A stretch of DNA of 64,000 bases from contig JACKBA010000012.1 of assembly GCA_020634815.1 (NCBI GenBank), forward strand, positions 1 to 64,000, read 5' to 3'. The notes under the pieces were generated by a model. It saw only the letters and a program-made list of their open reading frames with translations, was not told the DNA's origin and did not search any database. The stretch's first letter is position 1, and each line of letters begins with the position of its first letter. The position numbers and the translations under genes are program-made. Origin of the DNA: Caldilineaceae bacterium. Its GTDB lineage: Bacteria; Chloroflexota; Anaerolineae; Caldilineales; Caldilineaceae. Shown here one piece after another: positions 1-8,819 of the stretch.

Positions 1-1
1 G

Positions 2-457
2 GTGTCGCTGGCGTCGGCGCGGGCGGCGTACAACCGGCTGGTGGCGGCCACGGGCACGGTGACACCCGCCGGCTTGCTGGCCCTCTCCGACGACGAACTG
101 CGCGCGGCAGGCTTCAGCCGGCAGAAGACGGGCTATGCCCGCGCCCTGGCCCAGGCGATCCTGGACGGTGCGTTCGATCCTGATGGCTTAGCTGATCTCG
201 ACGACGACGGCGTGCGCTGCGAACTGACATCGCTCAAGGGCATCGGCCCGTGGACGGCGGAGATCTACCTGCTCATGGTGCTGCGCCGGCCCGACGCGTG
301 GCCGGCCGGCGACTTGGCGCTGGCCGCCGCCGCGCAGCAGGTGAAGGGGCTGGCTGCGCGGCCGTCGCCTGCCGAACTGGTGGAACTGGCCGAGGCGTGG
401 CGTCCCTGGCGCGCGGCCGCCGCACGCATCCTCTGGCACCACTATCTGTCGCGCTGA
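2..457 (+). CDS. DNA-3-methyladenine glycosylase, AlkA type (5' end missing)
   Basis: Base-excision repair glycosylase of the HhH-GPD superfamily that would remove alkylated bases from DNA. The visible C-terminal 151 residues contain the helix-hairpin-helix motif LKGIGPWTAEIYLL (around residues 76-89 of the visible part) followed by WPAGDLAL, where the Asp is the expected catalytic residue. The visible protein begins at VSLASARAAY, which in AlkA homologues lies well inside the protein, so the true start is upstream of the window and the GTG at the edge is not a credible start. The gene converges on the glutamine synthetase that follows; the 144 bases between them hold a GA-rich simple repeat but no clear terminator. 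Confidence 0.85.
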   Translation: MSLASARAAYNRLVAATGTVTPAGLLALSDDELRAAGFSRQKTGYARALAQAILDGAFDPDGLADLDDDGVRCELTSLKGIGPWTAEIYLLMVLRRPDAWPAGDLALAAAAQQVKGLAARPSPAELVELAEAWRPWRAAAARILWHHYLSR

Positions 458-601
458 GGCCGGCGCAACAGGCCACCTCTTGAATCCCAGAGATGACAGG
501 CTTGCGTCTCCGAGAGAGAGAGAGGGGAGGTGGGATGCCTGGTATTCCGCGTACGGTTGTTCTCCCGCCTTGTCTTCGAACCAGCTACAGAACCGCGCTG
601 C

Positions 602-1948
602 TCAATAGACCTTCAGATAGCGGTCTAACTCCCACCGGCTGACGTAGCGCAGATACTCCTGCCACTCCAGCGTCTTGGCTTCGACATAGCGTTCGTAGAC
701 ATGCTGGCCCAGCGCGTCCTGGATGACCTCGTCGTCCCGGAGCGCCTCGATGGCGTCGCCAAGGTCACCGGGCAGGGTCTCCAGCCCGGCGCGCGTGCCG
801 TCCACGTGGTAGAGATCTTCCTCGGCGGGCATGGGCGGCTGGATCTTGTTCTCGATGCCGTCCAGCCCGGCGGCGAGCATGACGGCAAAGGCCAGGTAGG
901 GATTGCAGCTTGGGTCCGGGCAGCGCAATTCACAGCGCGTGCTCTTGTGGCGCCCGGTGGTGATGCGCGGGATGCGGATGAGCGCGCTGCGGTTGGTGCG
1001 CCCCCACGAGATGTAGACCGGCGCTTCGTAGCCCGGCACCAGGCGCTTGTAGCTGTTGACCAGCGGGGCGATGATGGGCGTCAGGGCCGGGGCGTGGGCT
1101 AGCTGGCCGGCGATGAAATGCAGCGCGGTCTGGCTCAGGCCGTAGTCGCTGTCGGCGTCATACATGGCGGTGTCGCCGCCCTTGAGGTGCCACAGGCTCT
1201 GGTGTACGTGCATACCGGAGCCGTTAATGCCGGCCAGCGGCTTGGGCATGAAGGTGCAGTGCAGGCCGTTCTTCTGCGCCACGGCCTTGAGTGTCGTGCG
1301 GAAGGTGATGGCGGCGTCGGCGGTGGCGAGCGCCGGCCCATAGCGGAAGTCGATCTCGCTCTGGCCCGCCGCCACCTCGTGGTGCGACGCCTCGACGTCG
1401 ATGCCCATGGCGGTGAGTGCATCCACCATCTGGCGGCGGACACTGTGCGCCAGGTCGCTGCTGATGTCGAAATAGCCGGCCTCGTCGTGCGGCGTCAGCG
1501 GCAGCAACTCGCCGCCAGGGTGAATCTTGAAGAGGAAGAACTCCAGCTCCGGTCCCACGTAGTAGTCGAGCCCCAGGCGCGCGGCGCGTTCGAGCTGGCG
1601 CTTTAGCACGTAGCGCGGGTCGCCGTCGAAGGGCGCACCGTCCGGCGTGTAAACGTCGCAGATGACACGCGCCGTGGACAGATCCATTTCCCAGGGGATG
1701 ACCGTGAAGGTGCTCAGGTCCGGCATGAGGTACATATCGCTCTCGGCGATACGCGCAAAGCCCTCGATGGAGCTGCCGTCGAACCAGACCCCGTGCGACA
1801 CAGCATCATCCCAGTGGTCGACCGGGATGGTGATCTGCTTGGAACTGCCGATAATGTCGGAGAACTGCAAGCGGATGAAGCGGATGTCGTTGCGCTTGAT
1901 GGTCTCGTCGATGCGCTCTAGCTCTTCGGGCTTGTAGGCGATTGGCAT
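602..1948 (-). CDS. glnA: Glutamine synthetase, type I (first copy)
   Basis: Cytosolic enzyme making glutamine from glutamate, ammonia and ATP. The 448 residues have the usual GSI layout: a beta-grasp N-terminus with FDGSSIEGF (residues 56-64), the catalytic GPELEFFLF segment near 130, the ATP-binding NGSGMHVHQSL near 245, and RCPDPSCNPYLAFA. It has no recognisable Tyr adenylylation loop and is of GSI-alpha length, so regulation by adenylylation is not expected. GAGGAG lies 9 bases before the ATG at 1948. It sits 309 bases downstream of a second glnA on the same strand; the two differ clearly in sequence and are paralogues, not a recent duplication. Confidence 0.95.
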   Translation of the reverse strand: MPIAYKPEELERIDETIKRNDIRFIRLQFSDIIGSSKQITIPVDHWDDAVSHGVWFDGSSIEGFARIAESDMYLMPDLSTFTVIPWEMDLSTARVICDVYTPDGAPFDGDPRYVLKRQLERAARLGLDYYVGPELEFFLFKIHPGGELLPLTPHDEAGYFDISSDLAHSVRRQMVDALTAMGIDVEASHHEVAAGQSEIDFRYGPALATADAAITFRTTLKAVAQKNGLHCTFMPKPLAGINGSGMHVHQSLWHLKGGDTAMYDADSDYGLSQTALHFIAGQLAHAPALTPIIAPLVNSYKRLVPGYEAPVYISWGRTNRSALIRIPRITTGRHKSTRCELRCPDPSCNPYLAFAVMLAAGLDGIENKIQPPMPAEEDLYHVDGTRAGLETLPGDLGDAIEALRDDEVIQDALGQHVYERYVEAKTLEWQEYLRYVSRWELDRYLKVY

Positions 1949-2257
1949 GGAGAAGTACTCCTCGTTGGGTTACCGCTGCAAGACGCAAGGGATCGTGGCG
2001 AATGCCGTGAGGGTAGGAAGGAATTGTGCGCAGCCATTGCGCCCCTTCACCCCCGACCCGTGATCAAGGTGAAGGCTTCGCATCTTTGCGGTCGTATTCA
2101 TTCGATCGTTTGCAGCCTGTAGATGCAGACACCCGCACCGGCATGATCCATGCGCGGCGCGGGTGTACCATTGTCAACGGTTGATGGCCGATTGTCAAAG
2201 GCCTTGACGGCTTCATGGCCGACCGTCGACCATCGACCAGTGACAAGGGATGGTCGG
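1949..2257. other. Spacer between two glnA genes
   Basis: No gene seen. A hairpin can form between CCTTCACC (2044-2051) and GGTGAAGG (2068-2075). The part next to the upstream glnA (2165-2252) is a degenerate repeat of the TTGTCAA/GGTTGAC heptad type seen elsewhere in the window. No convincing separate promoter for the downstream glnA was found, so read-through is possible. Confidence 0.5.
2165..2252. repeat. Heptad-type repeat array behind glnA
   Basis: Degenerate copies of a unit around TTGTCAA and GGTTGATGG, then the inverted sense (TTGACGG, CGACCATCGACCAG). It starts just 3' of the second glnA stop. The same unit occurs at 6097-6126 and 16811-16905. Confidence 0.6.
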
Positions 2258-3673
2258 CTAGACGCCGTAGTACATGACGAATTCGTGCGGGTGCGGGCGC
2301 AGGCGCACGGCATCCACGTCGGCAATCCGCTTCTGGGCAACGTAGGTCTCGATGAGTTCCTCGGTGAAGACGCCGCCGGCGGTCAGGTAGTCGTGATCGG
2401 CCTCGAGCGCATCCAGGACGCCGGTAAGCGAGCCCTCGACCGTGCGCACCTTCTTGAGCGTCTCGCCCTCGAAGAGGTCCATTTCCGACGGCTTGCCTGG
2501 GTCGATCTTGTTCTTGATGCCGTCCAGGCCAGCCATGAGCATGGCGGAGAAGGCCAGGTACGGGTTGGCCGACGGGTCCGGGCAGCGGAACTCGACGCGC
2601 TTGGCCTTGGGCGACTGCGACGAGACCGGGATACGGCAGGCGGCGGAGCGGTTACGGGCCGAGTAGGCGATGACGACGGGTGCTTCGTAGCCCGGCACCA
2701 GGCGGCGGTAGGAGTTGGTCGTCGGTGCGCAGATGGCCAGCAGCGAGTTGATGTGCTTGAGGATGCCGCCGATGTACCACAGCGCTTCCTGGCTCAGCCC
2801 GGCGTACTGGTCGCCGGCGAAGAGGGGCTTGCCGTCCTTCCACAGGCTCTGGTGCACGTGCATGCCGGAGCCGTTGTCCTCGAAGAGCGGCTTGGGCATG
2901 AAGGTGGCGGTCTTGCCGTGTTTGGCCGCAACGTTCTTGACGATGTACTTATAGATCTGCATCCAGTCGGCCATCTGGATCATAGGCGCAAAGCGGAGGT
3001 CGATCTCGGTCTGGCCGGCGGTGGCAACTTCGTGGTGATGGCGCTCGACCTTGAGGCCGGCCTTGACCATCTCGTTGACCATCTCCGAGCGGATGTCCTG
3101 GAACTGGTCGAAGGGGGAGACGGGGAAGTAGCCGCCCTTGTAGCCTACCTTGTGGCCGGGACCCCATTCGCCGGAGGTCCAGATGGCCTCGCTGCTCTCG
3201 ACGGCATAGGCCGAAGAGTACCGTCCGGTTTCGTACAAGACCTGGTCGAAGATGAAGAACTCGGCTTCCGGGCCGCAGAACATGGTATCGGCGTAGCCGT
3301 TTTCCTTCATGTAGGCTTCGGCGCGGCGGATGACATTGCGCGGGTCGCGGCCAAAGGCTTCCATGCTGCCCGGCTCGAAGACGTTGGCAATGACGCTCAC
3401 CGTCGGGTGCGCGCAGACCGGGTCCATGAAGGCCGTGGCCGGGTCGCAGACGAGGAGCATGTCGCTGCTCTCAATGGACTTGAAGCCGCGGATGGAGGAG
3501 CCATCAAAGCCCAGACCGGTCTTGAACAGGTCATCCTCGTCGTAATAGTCGACCGGGACCGAGAAATGCTGCCACTGGCCGTAAAGGTCGGTGAATTTGA
3601 TGTCGATAAACTGGATATCGCCTTCTTTGATGGCCTTGGTTACTTCCGCGGCCGTACTACAGTTTAGGCTCAT
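2258..3673 (-). CDS. glnA: Glutamine synthetase, type I (second copy, GSI-beta-like)
   Basis: Glutamine-forming enzyme of 471 residues, longer than its neighbour and ending HEFVMYYGV like the GSI-beta class. FDGSSIRGF, CGPEAEFFIF, NGSGMHVHQSL and RCPDPSANPYLAFS are all present, so it should be active. The region where GSI-beta enzymes carry the adenylylated Tyr (NLYDLP) reads DLFEGE here: Phe (about residue 401) replaces Tyr and the loop is shorter. The ATG at 3673 is chosen because AGGAG lies 7 bases before it; a TTG six bases further upstream would overlap this spacing. It is probably transcribed ahead of the smaller glnA. Confidence 0.95.
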   Translation of the reverse strand: MSLNCSTAAEVTKAIKEGDIQFIDIKFTDLYGQWQHFSVPVDYYDEDDLFKTGLGFDGSSIRGFKSIESSDMLLVCDPATAFMDPVCAHPTVSVIANVFEPGSMEAFGRDPRNVIRRAEAYMKENGYADTMFCGPEAEFFIFDQVLYETGRYSSAYAVESSEAIWTSGEWGPGHKVGYKGGYFPVSPFDQFQDIRSEMVNEMVKAGLKVERHHHEVATAGQTEIDLRFAPMIQMADWMQIYKYIVKNVAAKHGKTATFMPKPLFEDNGSGMHVHQSLWKDGKPLFAGDQYAGLSQEALWYIGGILKHINSLLAICAPTTNSYRRLVPGYEAPVVIAYSARNRSAACRIPVSSQSPKAKRVEFRCPDPSANPYLAFSAMLMAGLDGIKNKIDPGKPSEMDLFEGETLKKVRTVEGSLTGVLDALEADHDYLTAGGVFTEELIETYVAQKRIADVDAVRLRPHPHEFVMYYGV

Positions 3674-3891
3674 GAACAAACTCCTGTTACGTAGTTTTGT
3701 GAAATTGCGAACGATAGCAAACCGAAAGAAAACCGTCGTAGCCGGGTCTGATGTTGCTCAGAGACCGCTACGACGGCAGGCGCGCGTTGCCATTTCTGGG
3801 TAAACGAGCAAACAAATGCATTGCTAAAACTATAGAAAAGCTGGAGCAAAGATGCCAGCGCGAAAATCGCCAATAGCTGGCTGCAGTTCGT

Positions 3892-3906
3892 TGTGCAATC
3901 TGCACA
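3892..3906. promoter_or_regulatory. Palindrome upstream of glnA (candidate operator)
   Basis: TGTGCA-ATC-TGCACA, a perfect 6-bp inverted repeat with a 3-base centre, about 220 bases upstream of the glnA start. It could be a regulator site or a small hairpin. It does not fit the Bacillus GlnR consensus. Confidence 0.3.
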
Positions 3907-3941
3907 GGGGTGGTAGATTAGGCGCAGATACGGGAAAGATA

Positions 3942-4053
3942 GACTGCGGATTTGGCGGATTGGGTGGATGAAGGCGGATAATCGCGCTGCACTTGAAGAA
4001 TGGACCGCGGATTTGACGGATTGGGCGGATGAAGACGGATAATCTCGCTGCAC
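3942..4053. repeat. 51-base direct repeat, two copies
   Basis: Copies at 3942-3992 and 4003-4053 differ at only a few positions. Each has the form GACCGCGGATTTG..GGATTGGG..GGATGAAG..GGATAATC..GCTGCAC. The inner unit GCGGATTTGGCGGATT is the same as in the repeats at 14450-14490 and 24075-24164. Confidence 0.75.
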
Positions 4054-4107
4054 CAATCATGCGCCGGCACCGGTCTGTGCCTGCAACGCGGCTCGTAGTT
4101 CTTACTA

Positions 4108-4165
4108 CGGACTTCTTCGTGCCCCTTTGTGCCCTTGGTGGCTTCGTGGCTGAGTTCTTTTTTGA
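4108..4165. repeat. CTTCGTG-type repeat before oxidoreductase gene
   Basis: Runs CTTCTTCGTGCCCCTTTGTG, then CCCTTGGTGGCTTCGTGGC. A near-identical module lies at 14498-14535, also next to a GCGGATTT-type repeat, so the two modules travel together. Confidence 0.6.
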
Positions 4166-4177
4166 GGAGTAGCGACT

Positions 4178-6568
4178 GTGTCCAGAGTGGATCTCTATCT
4201 CGGCAATCCCGACTACAGCGTCGTTACCGGCGCCTGCCCGCACGACTGCCCTGACACCTGTAGCTGGCAGGTGGCCGTGGAGAAATCCAGCGGCCGCGCC
4301 GTCGACATCTGGGGCCACGCCGATCACCCCATCACGCAGGGGCGGCTGTGCGGCAAGGTGGACCGCTACCTGGAACGCACCTACCATGCCGGGCGCCTGA
4401 CGACGCCCCTGCGCCGCGTCGGGCCGAAGGGCAGCAGCCAATACGAGCCGGTGGGGTGGGACGAAGCCGTCGCCGCCATCGCCGGTCGCTTGCGCGCGAT
4501 CATCGGCGAACACGGGGCGGAAGCGGTGCTGCCCTATTCGTACAGCGGCACGCTCGGTTTCCTGCAGGGCGAGGGCATGGCGACGCGCTTTTTCAACCGC
4601 ATGGGCACCAGCCGCCTGGCGCGCACCATCTGCTCCGAGGCGGGCTTCGAAGGCTATCTCTACACACTGGGCGCGGCGGAAGGCATGCTGCCCGAAGATT
4701 TCGCCCACGCCCGCCTGATCCTGATCTGGGGCAGCAACACGCTCACGAGCAACCAGCACCTGTGGCCCTTCGTACAGGCGGCGCGCAAGGCCGGCGGTCG
4801 CGTCCTCGTCATCGACCCGGCCAACACGCGCACCGCCCAGGCCGCCGACGAGTGGATCGCCATCCGTCCCGGCACCGATAGCGCGCTGGCGCTGGCCATG
4901 ATGCATGTCATCGTCGGCGAGGGGCTACACGACGCCGACTACGTGAGTCGTTACACGCTGGGTTTCGACGAGCTTGCGGCGCGCGTGCAAGAGTGGCCGC
5001 CGGCGCGCGCGGCCGAGATCACCGGTGTGCCGGCCGAGCGCATCGTCGCCCTGGCGCGCGACTATGCCACGACGCGGCCGGCAGCCATCCGCATCAACTA
5101 CGGCCTGCAGCGTCACTACGGCGGCGGCATGGCCGTGCGCACTATCACCTGCCTGCCGGCGCTGGTCGGCGCGTGGCGCGACCACGGCGGCGGGATTCAA
5201 CTGAGCAGTAGCGGGATGTTCCGGCAGTTGGAGAAAGATGGGCTGTATCGCCCTGACCTTATAGGGAATAGAGATTCGAGATTGGAGATTGGAGATTGGG
5301 AATCGGAGAGCGCAGATGCGGTGCCTGGCGCACTTCCTAATCTCCAATCTCCAATCTCCAGTTCGCTAACTCGCCCCTCGCCCCTCGCCCCTCGTACCAT
5401 CAACATGAACCGGCTGGGCGACGCGTTGAGCCTGGACCCGACGCTGATCGCGCGGGCTCACTACCGGCCGCGTCCGGTGGATCGCATGCCCTCGCCGGAG
5501 GATGCCGGGCCGCCGGTCAAGGCGCTCATCGTCTACAACAGCAACCCGGCCGCGGTGACGCCCGATCAGCCCGCCGTGCTGGCCGGGCTGCGCCGCGACG
5601 ATCTCTTCACCGTGGTGCTGGAGAATTTCCAGACCGACACCGCCGACTACGGCGACTTCATCCTGCCGGCGACCACCCAACTCGAGCACTGGGACATCCA
5701 CCGCGCGTACGGCCACGCCTATCTCTCACTCAATCGGCCGGCCATTGCACCGCTGGGCGAGGCGCTGCCCAACAGCGAAATCTTCCGCCGCCTGGCCGCC
5801 GCGCTGGGATACGCCGATCCCTGTTTCGTCGAGAGCGACGAGGAGATCCTGCGCGCCTTTGTCGCCGCGCAGACGCACGAACGCTTTGCCGGCCTTTCGT
5901 GGGAACGGCTGCTGGCGGAGGGCTTCTACCGCGTCAACGTGCCGGAGCCCTACCTGCCCTTTGCCGCGGGCAATTTTCCCACGCCGAGCGGCAGATGCGA
6001 GTTCTACAGCGCGCGCATGGCGGACGACGGCTACGATCCGCTGCCGGGGTATACGGCGCCAAAGTGGCAGGAAGCTCAACAGCAACAACAACGGTCAATG
6101 GTCAATTGTCAATTGTCAATTGTCAATGGCGCCGACAGCGACTCGCCGCCCGCAACTCGCCCCTCGCAACTCGCAACTCCCGAGTCGTCCCTCGCCCCTC
6201 GCCTCTCGCCCCTGGTCTGCATCTCGCCGCCGGCGCACTCGTTTCTCAACACGACCTTTGCCAATGTGCCGCGTTTCTTGCAGCGCGAGGCAGAGCCGCT
6301 GCTGCACATCCACCCGGATGATGCGGCGCTGCGCCGGATTGTCAGCGGCAGTCGCGTGCGCGTCTGCAACGCCCAGGGAGAGGTCACCCTCACCGCGCAG
6401 GTAACCGGCGATATCATCCCGGGCACAGTGCTGGCGCCGGGCGTGTGGTGGTCGAAATTCAGCCCCGATGGCCGCAACATCAACCAGGTCACGCCAGCCG
6501 AGGAGACCGACATGGGCGCGAGCGGCATGTTCTATGACACGGCCGTCTGGGTGGAGCCAACGCGCTAA
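4178..6568 (+). CDS. Molybdopterin oxidoreductase with two in-frame repeat inserts
   Basis: Large subunit of the DMSO-reductase/formate-dehydrogenase superfamily, binding a bis-MGD molybdenum (or tungsten) cofactor and one iron-sulfur cluster. The [4Fe-4S] ligands are C20, C24, C28 and C58 (ACPHDCPDTC and GRLCGK). C152 in ARTICSEAG sits where the metal ligand is expected. The C-terminal MGD-binding domain (about 690-796) is present. No Tat signal is seen, so it is probably cytoplasmic. Its substrate cannot be read from sequence and no partner subunits are adjacent. Residues about 362-407 and 634-679 are translated heptad repeats with Gln, Ser and Pro bias that interrupt otherwise conserved sequence without breaking the frame. 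It starts at GTG 4178 after GAGGAG. Confidence 0.85.
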   Translation: MSRVDLYLGNPDYSVVTGACPHDCPDTCSWQVAVEKSSGRAVDIWGHADHPITQGRLCGKVDRYLERTYHAGRLTTPLRRVGPKGSSQYEPVGWDEAVAAIAGRLRAIIGEHGAEAVLPYSYSGTLGFLQGEGMATRFFNRMGTSRLARTICSEAGFEGYLYTLGAAEGMLPEDFAHARLILIWGSNTLTSNQHLWPFVQAARKAGGRVLVIDPANTRTAQAADEWIAIRPGTDSALALAMMHVIVGEGLHDADYVSRYTLGFDELAARVQEWPPARAAEITGVPAERIVALARDYATTRPAAIRINYGLQRHYGGGMAVRTITCLPALVGAWRDHGGGIQLSSSGMFRQLEKDGLYRPDLIGNRDSRLEIGDWESESADAVPGALPNLQSPISSSLTRPSPLAPRTINMNRLGDALSLDPTLIARAHYRPRPVDRMPSPEDAGPPVKALIVYNSNPAAVTPDQPAVLAGLRRDDLFTVVLENFQTDTADYGDFILPATTQLEHWDIHRAYGHAYLSLNRPAIAPLGEALPNSEIFRRLAAALGYADPCFVESDEEILRAFVAAQTHERFAGLSWERLLAEGFYRVNVPEPYLPFAAGNFPTPSGRCEFYSARMADDGYDPLPGYTAPKWQEAQQQQQRSMVNCQLSIVNGADSDSPPATRPSQLATPESSLAPRLSPLVCISPPAHSFLNTTFANVPRFLQREAEPLLHIHPDDAALRRIVSGSRVRVCNAQGEVTLTAQVTGDIIPGTVLAPGVWWSKFSPDGRNINQVTPAEETDMGASGMFYDTAVWVEPTR
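5263..5397. repeat. Heptad repeat insert inside coding sequence (1)
   Basis: About 135 bases, a multiple of three. It begins with three units of AGATTGG, continues through a short spacer to the reverse complement (CCAATCT units), and ends in four units of CTCGCCC. The AGATTGG and CCAATCT arms could pair as a hairpin of about 17 bp. Flanking protein sequence (LYRPDLI / TINMNRLGDAL) reads as continuous without it. Confidence 0.8.
6080..6214. repeat. Heptad repeat insert inside coding sequence (2)
   Basis: About 135 bases. CAA codons lead into tandem CAATTGT units, then a spacer, then CTCGCCC/CTCGCAA units. The order (AT-rich heptads, then CTCGCCC heptads) matches the first insert. It is read in frame as a Gln run followed by a Ser/Pro/Thr-rich stretch. 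Confidence 0.8.
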
Positions 6569-6669
6569 CAATCAATAGAGGTTTCATAGAGGTTGGGCGC
6601 CGCAAACGGCCCTGATTGACGCTACAATAGGAATGTTACCCATTTTTCTGACAGCGTCGCGTCGCGCCC

Positions 6670-8481
6670 ATGCCTATAGAACAATTCGAGACCGTCCTTC
6701 AACAGATTCGTTCTTTCCAGGAACAGGGTGAATGGCCGCCGGCCGCTCAGCTCTTCGCCGAGCATGCCGCCGGCCTGATTGACCGACTGCCGGCGGCCAC
6801 GATCGCCGCTCTGTTTGCGCCCTTTCCCTCTTCCGCGATCGAACGACTGCCCACGCTCTGGTATCTGGCCGGCCTGGTCAATGCCGCGCTCAACCAGGCT
6901 ACCGATGCGGAGCGCTGGCTTGGCCGCGCCGTCGAATACTATGCCGGTCGCCAGGCTCATCCTGAACGCCAGGCCTGGATTCATCTGGAACTGGCCCGCA
7001 TTGAGTATCGGCGCGACGACTTTGCGCACGTGCAGGCGCATGTGGATAGCGCCCTGCAACTCGTGGCGCAGATGGGGCCCGGCTCCTCGACGCTTCAGGC
7101 ATTTCTCTACTACATGATCGCCAATCTCTGCGCCGATACCGGCCGCGTGGCGGAAGGTGTCGGCTACGCCCAGGCGTCGGCACAGGAGTATCACCGGCAC
7201 GGCAGCACGCTGGGCGAGTTCCGCGCGCTGCTCACGGTTGCCAGCCTCGCCCGCCAAACGGGCGACTTCCGGATCGAGCGTGACGCCCTGGTGCAGGCGC
7301 GTGCCTGCTATCAGACAGGGCGGCTGGAGCCGTACAGCTTCGAGTCGCTCCTTGGTGCGGAGACGCATCTCGACTGGTATCGCGGTGACCTGACCGGCGC
7401 ACTGGAAAAGGCACAGACATGGCTGACCATTGCCCAGGGCAGCGGATATAGCCGGCGCAGGCTCTATGCGACGCTGGTGTTGGGCAATGTGCTGCGCGCG
7501 CTGGGACGCTACGACCAGTCGCTGCAAGTCTATCAAGCGGCGCGCCGCATCGCGGCAGAGAGCAACCCCAACTTCACCCGCTGGATCGATGTGCAGGAGT
7601 CCTGGGTGGCCGCGCTGCAAGGCAGGCTCGACGATGCCGCCATGCTGGCCGAACGCGCGCTGGCACCGGCCGATCATGGCCAACGCATGAGTTTCCAGGT
7701 CAACCTGGCCGTCGTTTATCTCCTGAACGGTCGCTGGCCTGACGCCGAAGAACTGTTGTGCGAGTCGCTCGACTTCTACCGGCGCTCGCAGGACCAGGTG
7801 GCGACATGCGCCATCTCGTTCCACCTGGCCTACGCGCAGCTCGCCAAAAAGGCGCGCTCATCCGAGATTCTCGATCTATTGCAGCCGGATCTACGCTGGT
7901 TGGATGGCTGCGACAACGCCTACTTTCCGCTGTGGTGGCATCCGGTCCTGGTGAGCCGGGTAGCACTCTGGCTGCTGACCACCACCGACTATCGCGCCCT
8001 GGGACGGCGTCTCTTCCTGCAGCGCCGGCTGGGCGCCGACGGGTTGCGCACGCTGCAAGAGGCCGCCTGTGCCGGCAACGGGGCGCTCAGCGTCGAAGCC
8101 ACCGACCTGCTGACAATCCTGGGCGAGCCGCCCCTGCACCACCTGGACGGCGTCGAGGATGGCAGCGCGCGCAGCATTATCGCCGCGGCCGTGGTGGACG
8201 GGCTGATCGTGGCCTCTGCGCTGCCCGACCTCTTTCGTCAACTGCGCACCGCGCAGGAACGCGAGCGCGACAACCCGACCGTCGTCGCCATCTTTCTCCT
8301 GCACACGCAAGGCGCGCCGAACCAGGAAATCGCTACGACACTCAGTTGCTCGACCTCGACCGTCAGCCACTCCCTCCAGAGCATCTACGAGTCGCTCGGC
8401 GTGGAGCGGAGCAGCGGGACGCGTGCAGAACAGCGCGCTGCCTTGCGTCGTGCCGCCCAGGCGCGCGGGCTGCTGGCCTAG
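6670..8481 (+). CDS. TPR-repeat regulator with LuxR-type HTH
   Basis: A 603-residue soluble protein. Residues about 20-440 are helical TPR-like repeats (for example LYATLVLGNVLRALGRYDQSLQVYQAARR and NLAVVYLLNGRWPDAEELL segments). The C-terminal 75 residues resemble a LuxR/GerE helix-turn-helix: VVAIFLLHTQGAPNQEIATT, then STSTVSHSLQSIYESLGVER. This is the C-terminal half of a MalT-type regulator without the NTPase domain, so a protein-interaction-controlled transcription factor is likely. No good ribosome-binding site precedes the ATG. Nothing nearby identifies its target; the next gene is an unrelated TetR operon. Confidence 0.7.
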   Translation: MPIEQFETVLQQIRSFQEQGEWPPAAQLFAEHAAGLIDRLPAATIAALFAPFPSSAIERLPTLWYLAGLVNAALNQATDAERWLGRAVEYYAGRQAHPERQAWIHLELARIEYRRDDFAHVQAHVDSALQLVAQMGPGSSTLQAFLYYMIANLCADTGRVAEGVGYAQASAQEYHRHGSTLGEFRALLTVASLARQTGDFRIERDALVQARACYQTGRLEPYSFESLLGAETHLDWYRGDLTGALEKAQTWLTIAQGSGYSRRRLYATLVLGNVLRALGRYDQSLQVYQAARRIAAESNPNFTRWIDVQESWVAALQGRLDDAAMLAERALAPADHGQRMSFQVNLAVVYLLNGRWPDAEELLCESLDFYRRSQDQVATCAISFHLAYAQLAKKARSSEILDLLQPDLRWLDGCDNAYFPLWWHPVLVSRVALWLLTTTDYRALGRRLFLQRRLGADGLRTLQEAACAGNGALSVEATDLLTILGEPPLHHLDGVEDGSARSIIAAAVVDGLIVASALPDLFRQLRTAQERERDNPTVVAIFLLHTQGAPNQEIATTLSCSTSTVSHSLQSIYESLGVERSSGTRAEQRAALRRAAQARGLLA

Positions 8482-8571
8482 TTTTGCGACATAACGCGAC
8501 TTCTCTGCAAGAAAACTGCAATACAATTCATGCCGGCTGTGACAGAATGGCAGGTAATTTCATCCGCTGTT

Positions 8572-8601
8572 CCAGATCTCCCTTCCCGCGAGGAGATCTG
8601 G
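8572..8601. terminator. Hairpin 3' of the TPR/LuxR gene
   Basis: CCAGATCTCC (8572-8581) pairs perfectly with GGAGATCTGG (8592-8601) across a 10-base loop. No U-run follows, so it may be a Rho-linked end, an mRNA stability element or an operator rather than an intrinsic terminator. Confidence 0.35.
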
Positions 8602-8819
8602 AGGATTCCCTCCCGACCCGCAGTCAACCCGGAACTCTTCGCCCATACATTGCGCCCTGGAGCGCCAGCCTGTCGCCATTTCCTCGCTGGACCGCAGACG
8701 GATCCATGCCCGCCGGCTTGACAGCGTTGAGCGCGTCCCGCCTGATCCCAAAAAGGCCGGGCAGAATGGCCAGGACGTGGATTGGTGCGGGTGGTTGACC
8801 ACGTAGCTCGGCAAAGGTC

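Larger units (their letters stand above)
3674..4177. other. Divergent intergenic region with repeats
   Basis: About 500 bases between glnA (minus) and the molybdopterin oxidoreductase (plus). No gene seen. It contains the perfect palindrome TGTGCA-ATC-TGCACA (3892-3906), a 51-base direct repeat and a CTTCGTG-type repeat. The glnA promoter should lie in the AT-richer part, about 3680-3850, but no box pair is good enough to call. Confidence 0.5.

Noticed and set aside
2150..3667. 505-residue open frame antisense to glnA
   Set aside because: It mirrors glnA in the opposite strand of GC-rich DNA, has no family motif, and the sense frame is a complete glutamine synthetase.
8530..8721. 63-residue open frame before the TetR operon
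   Set aside because: No ribosome-binding site; overlaps a hairpin; composition looks random.
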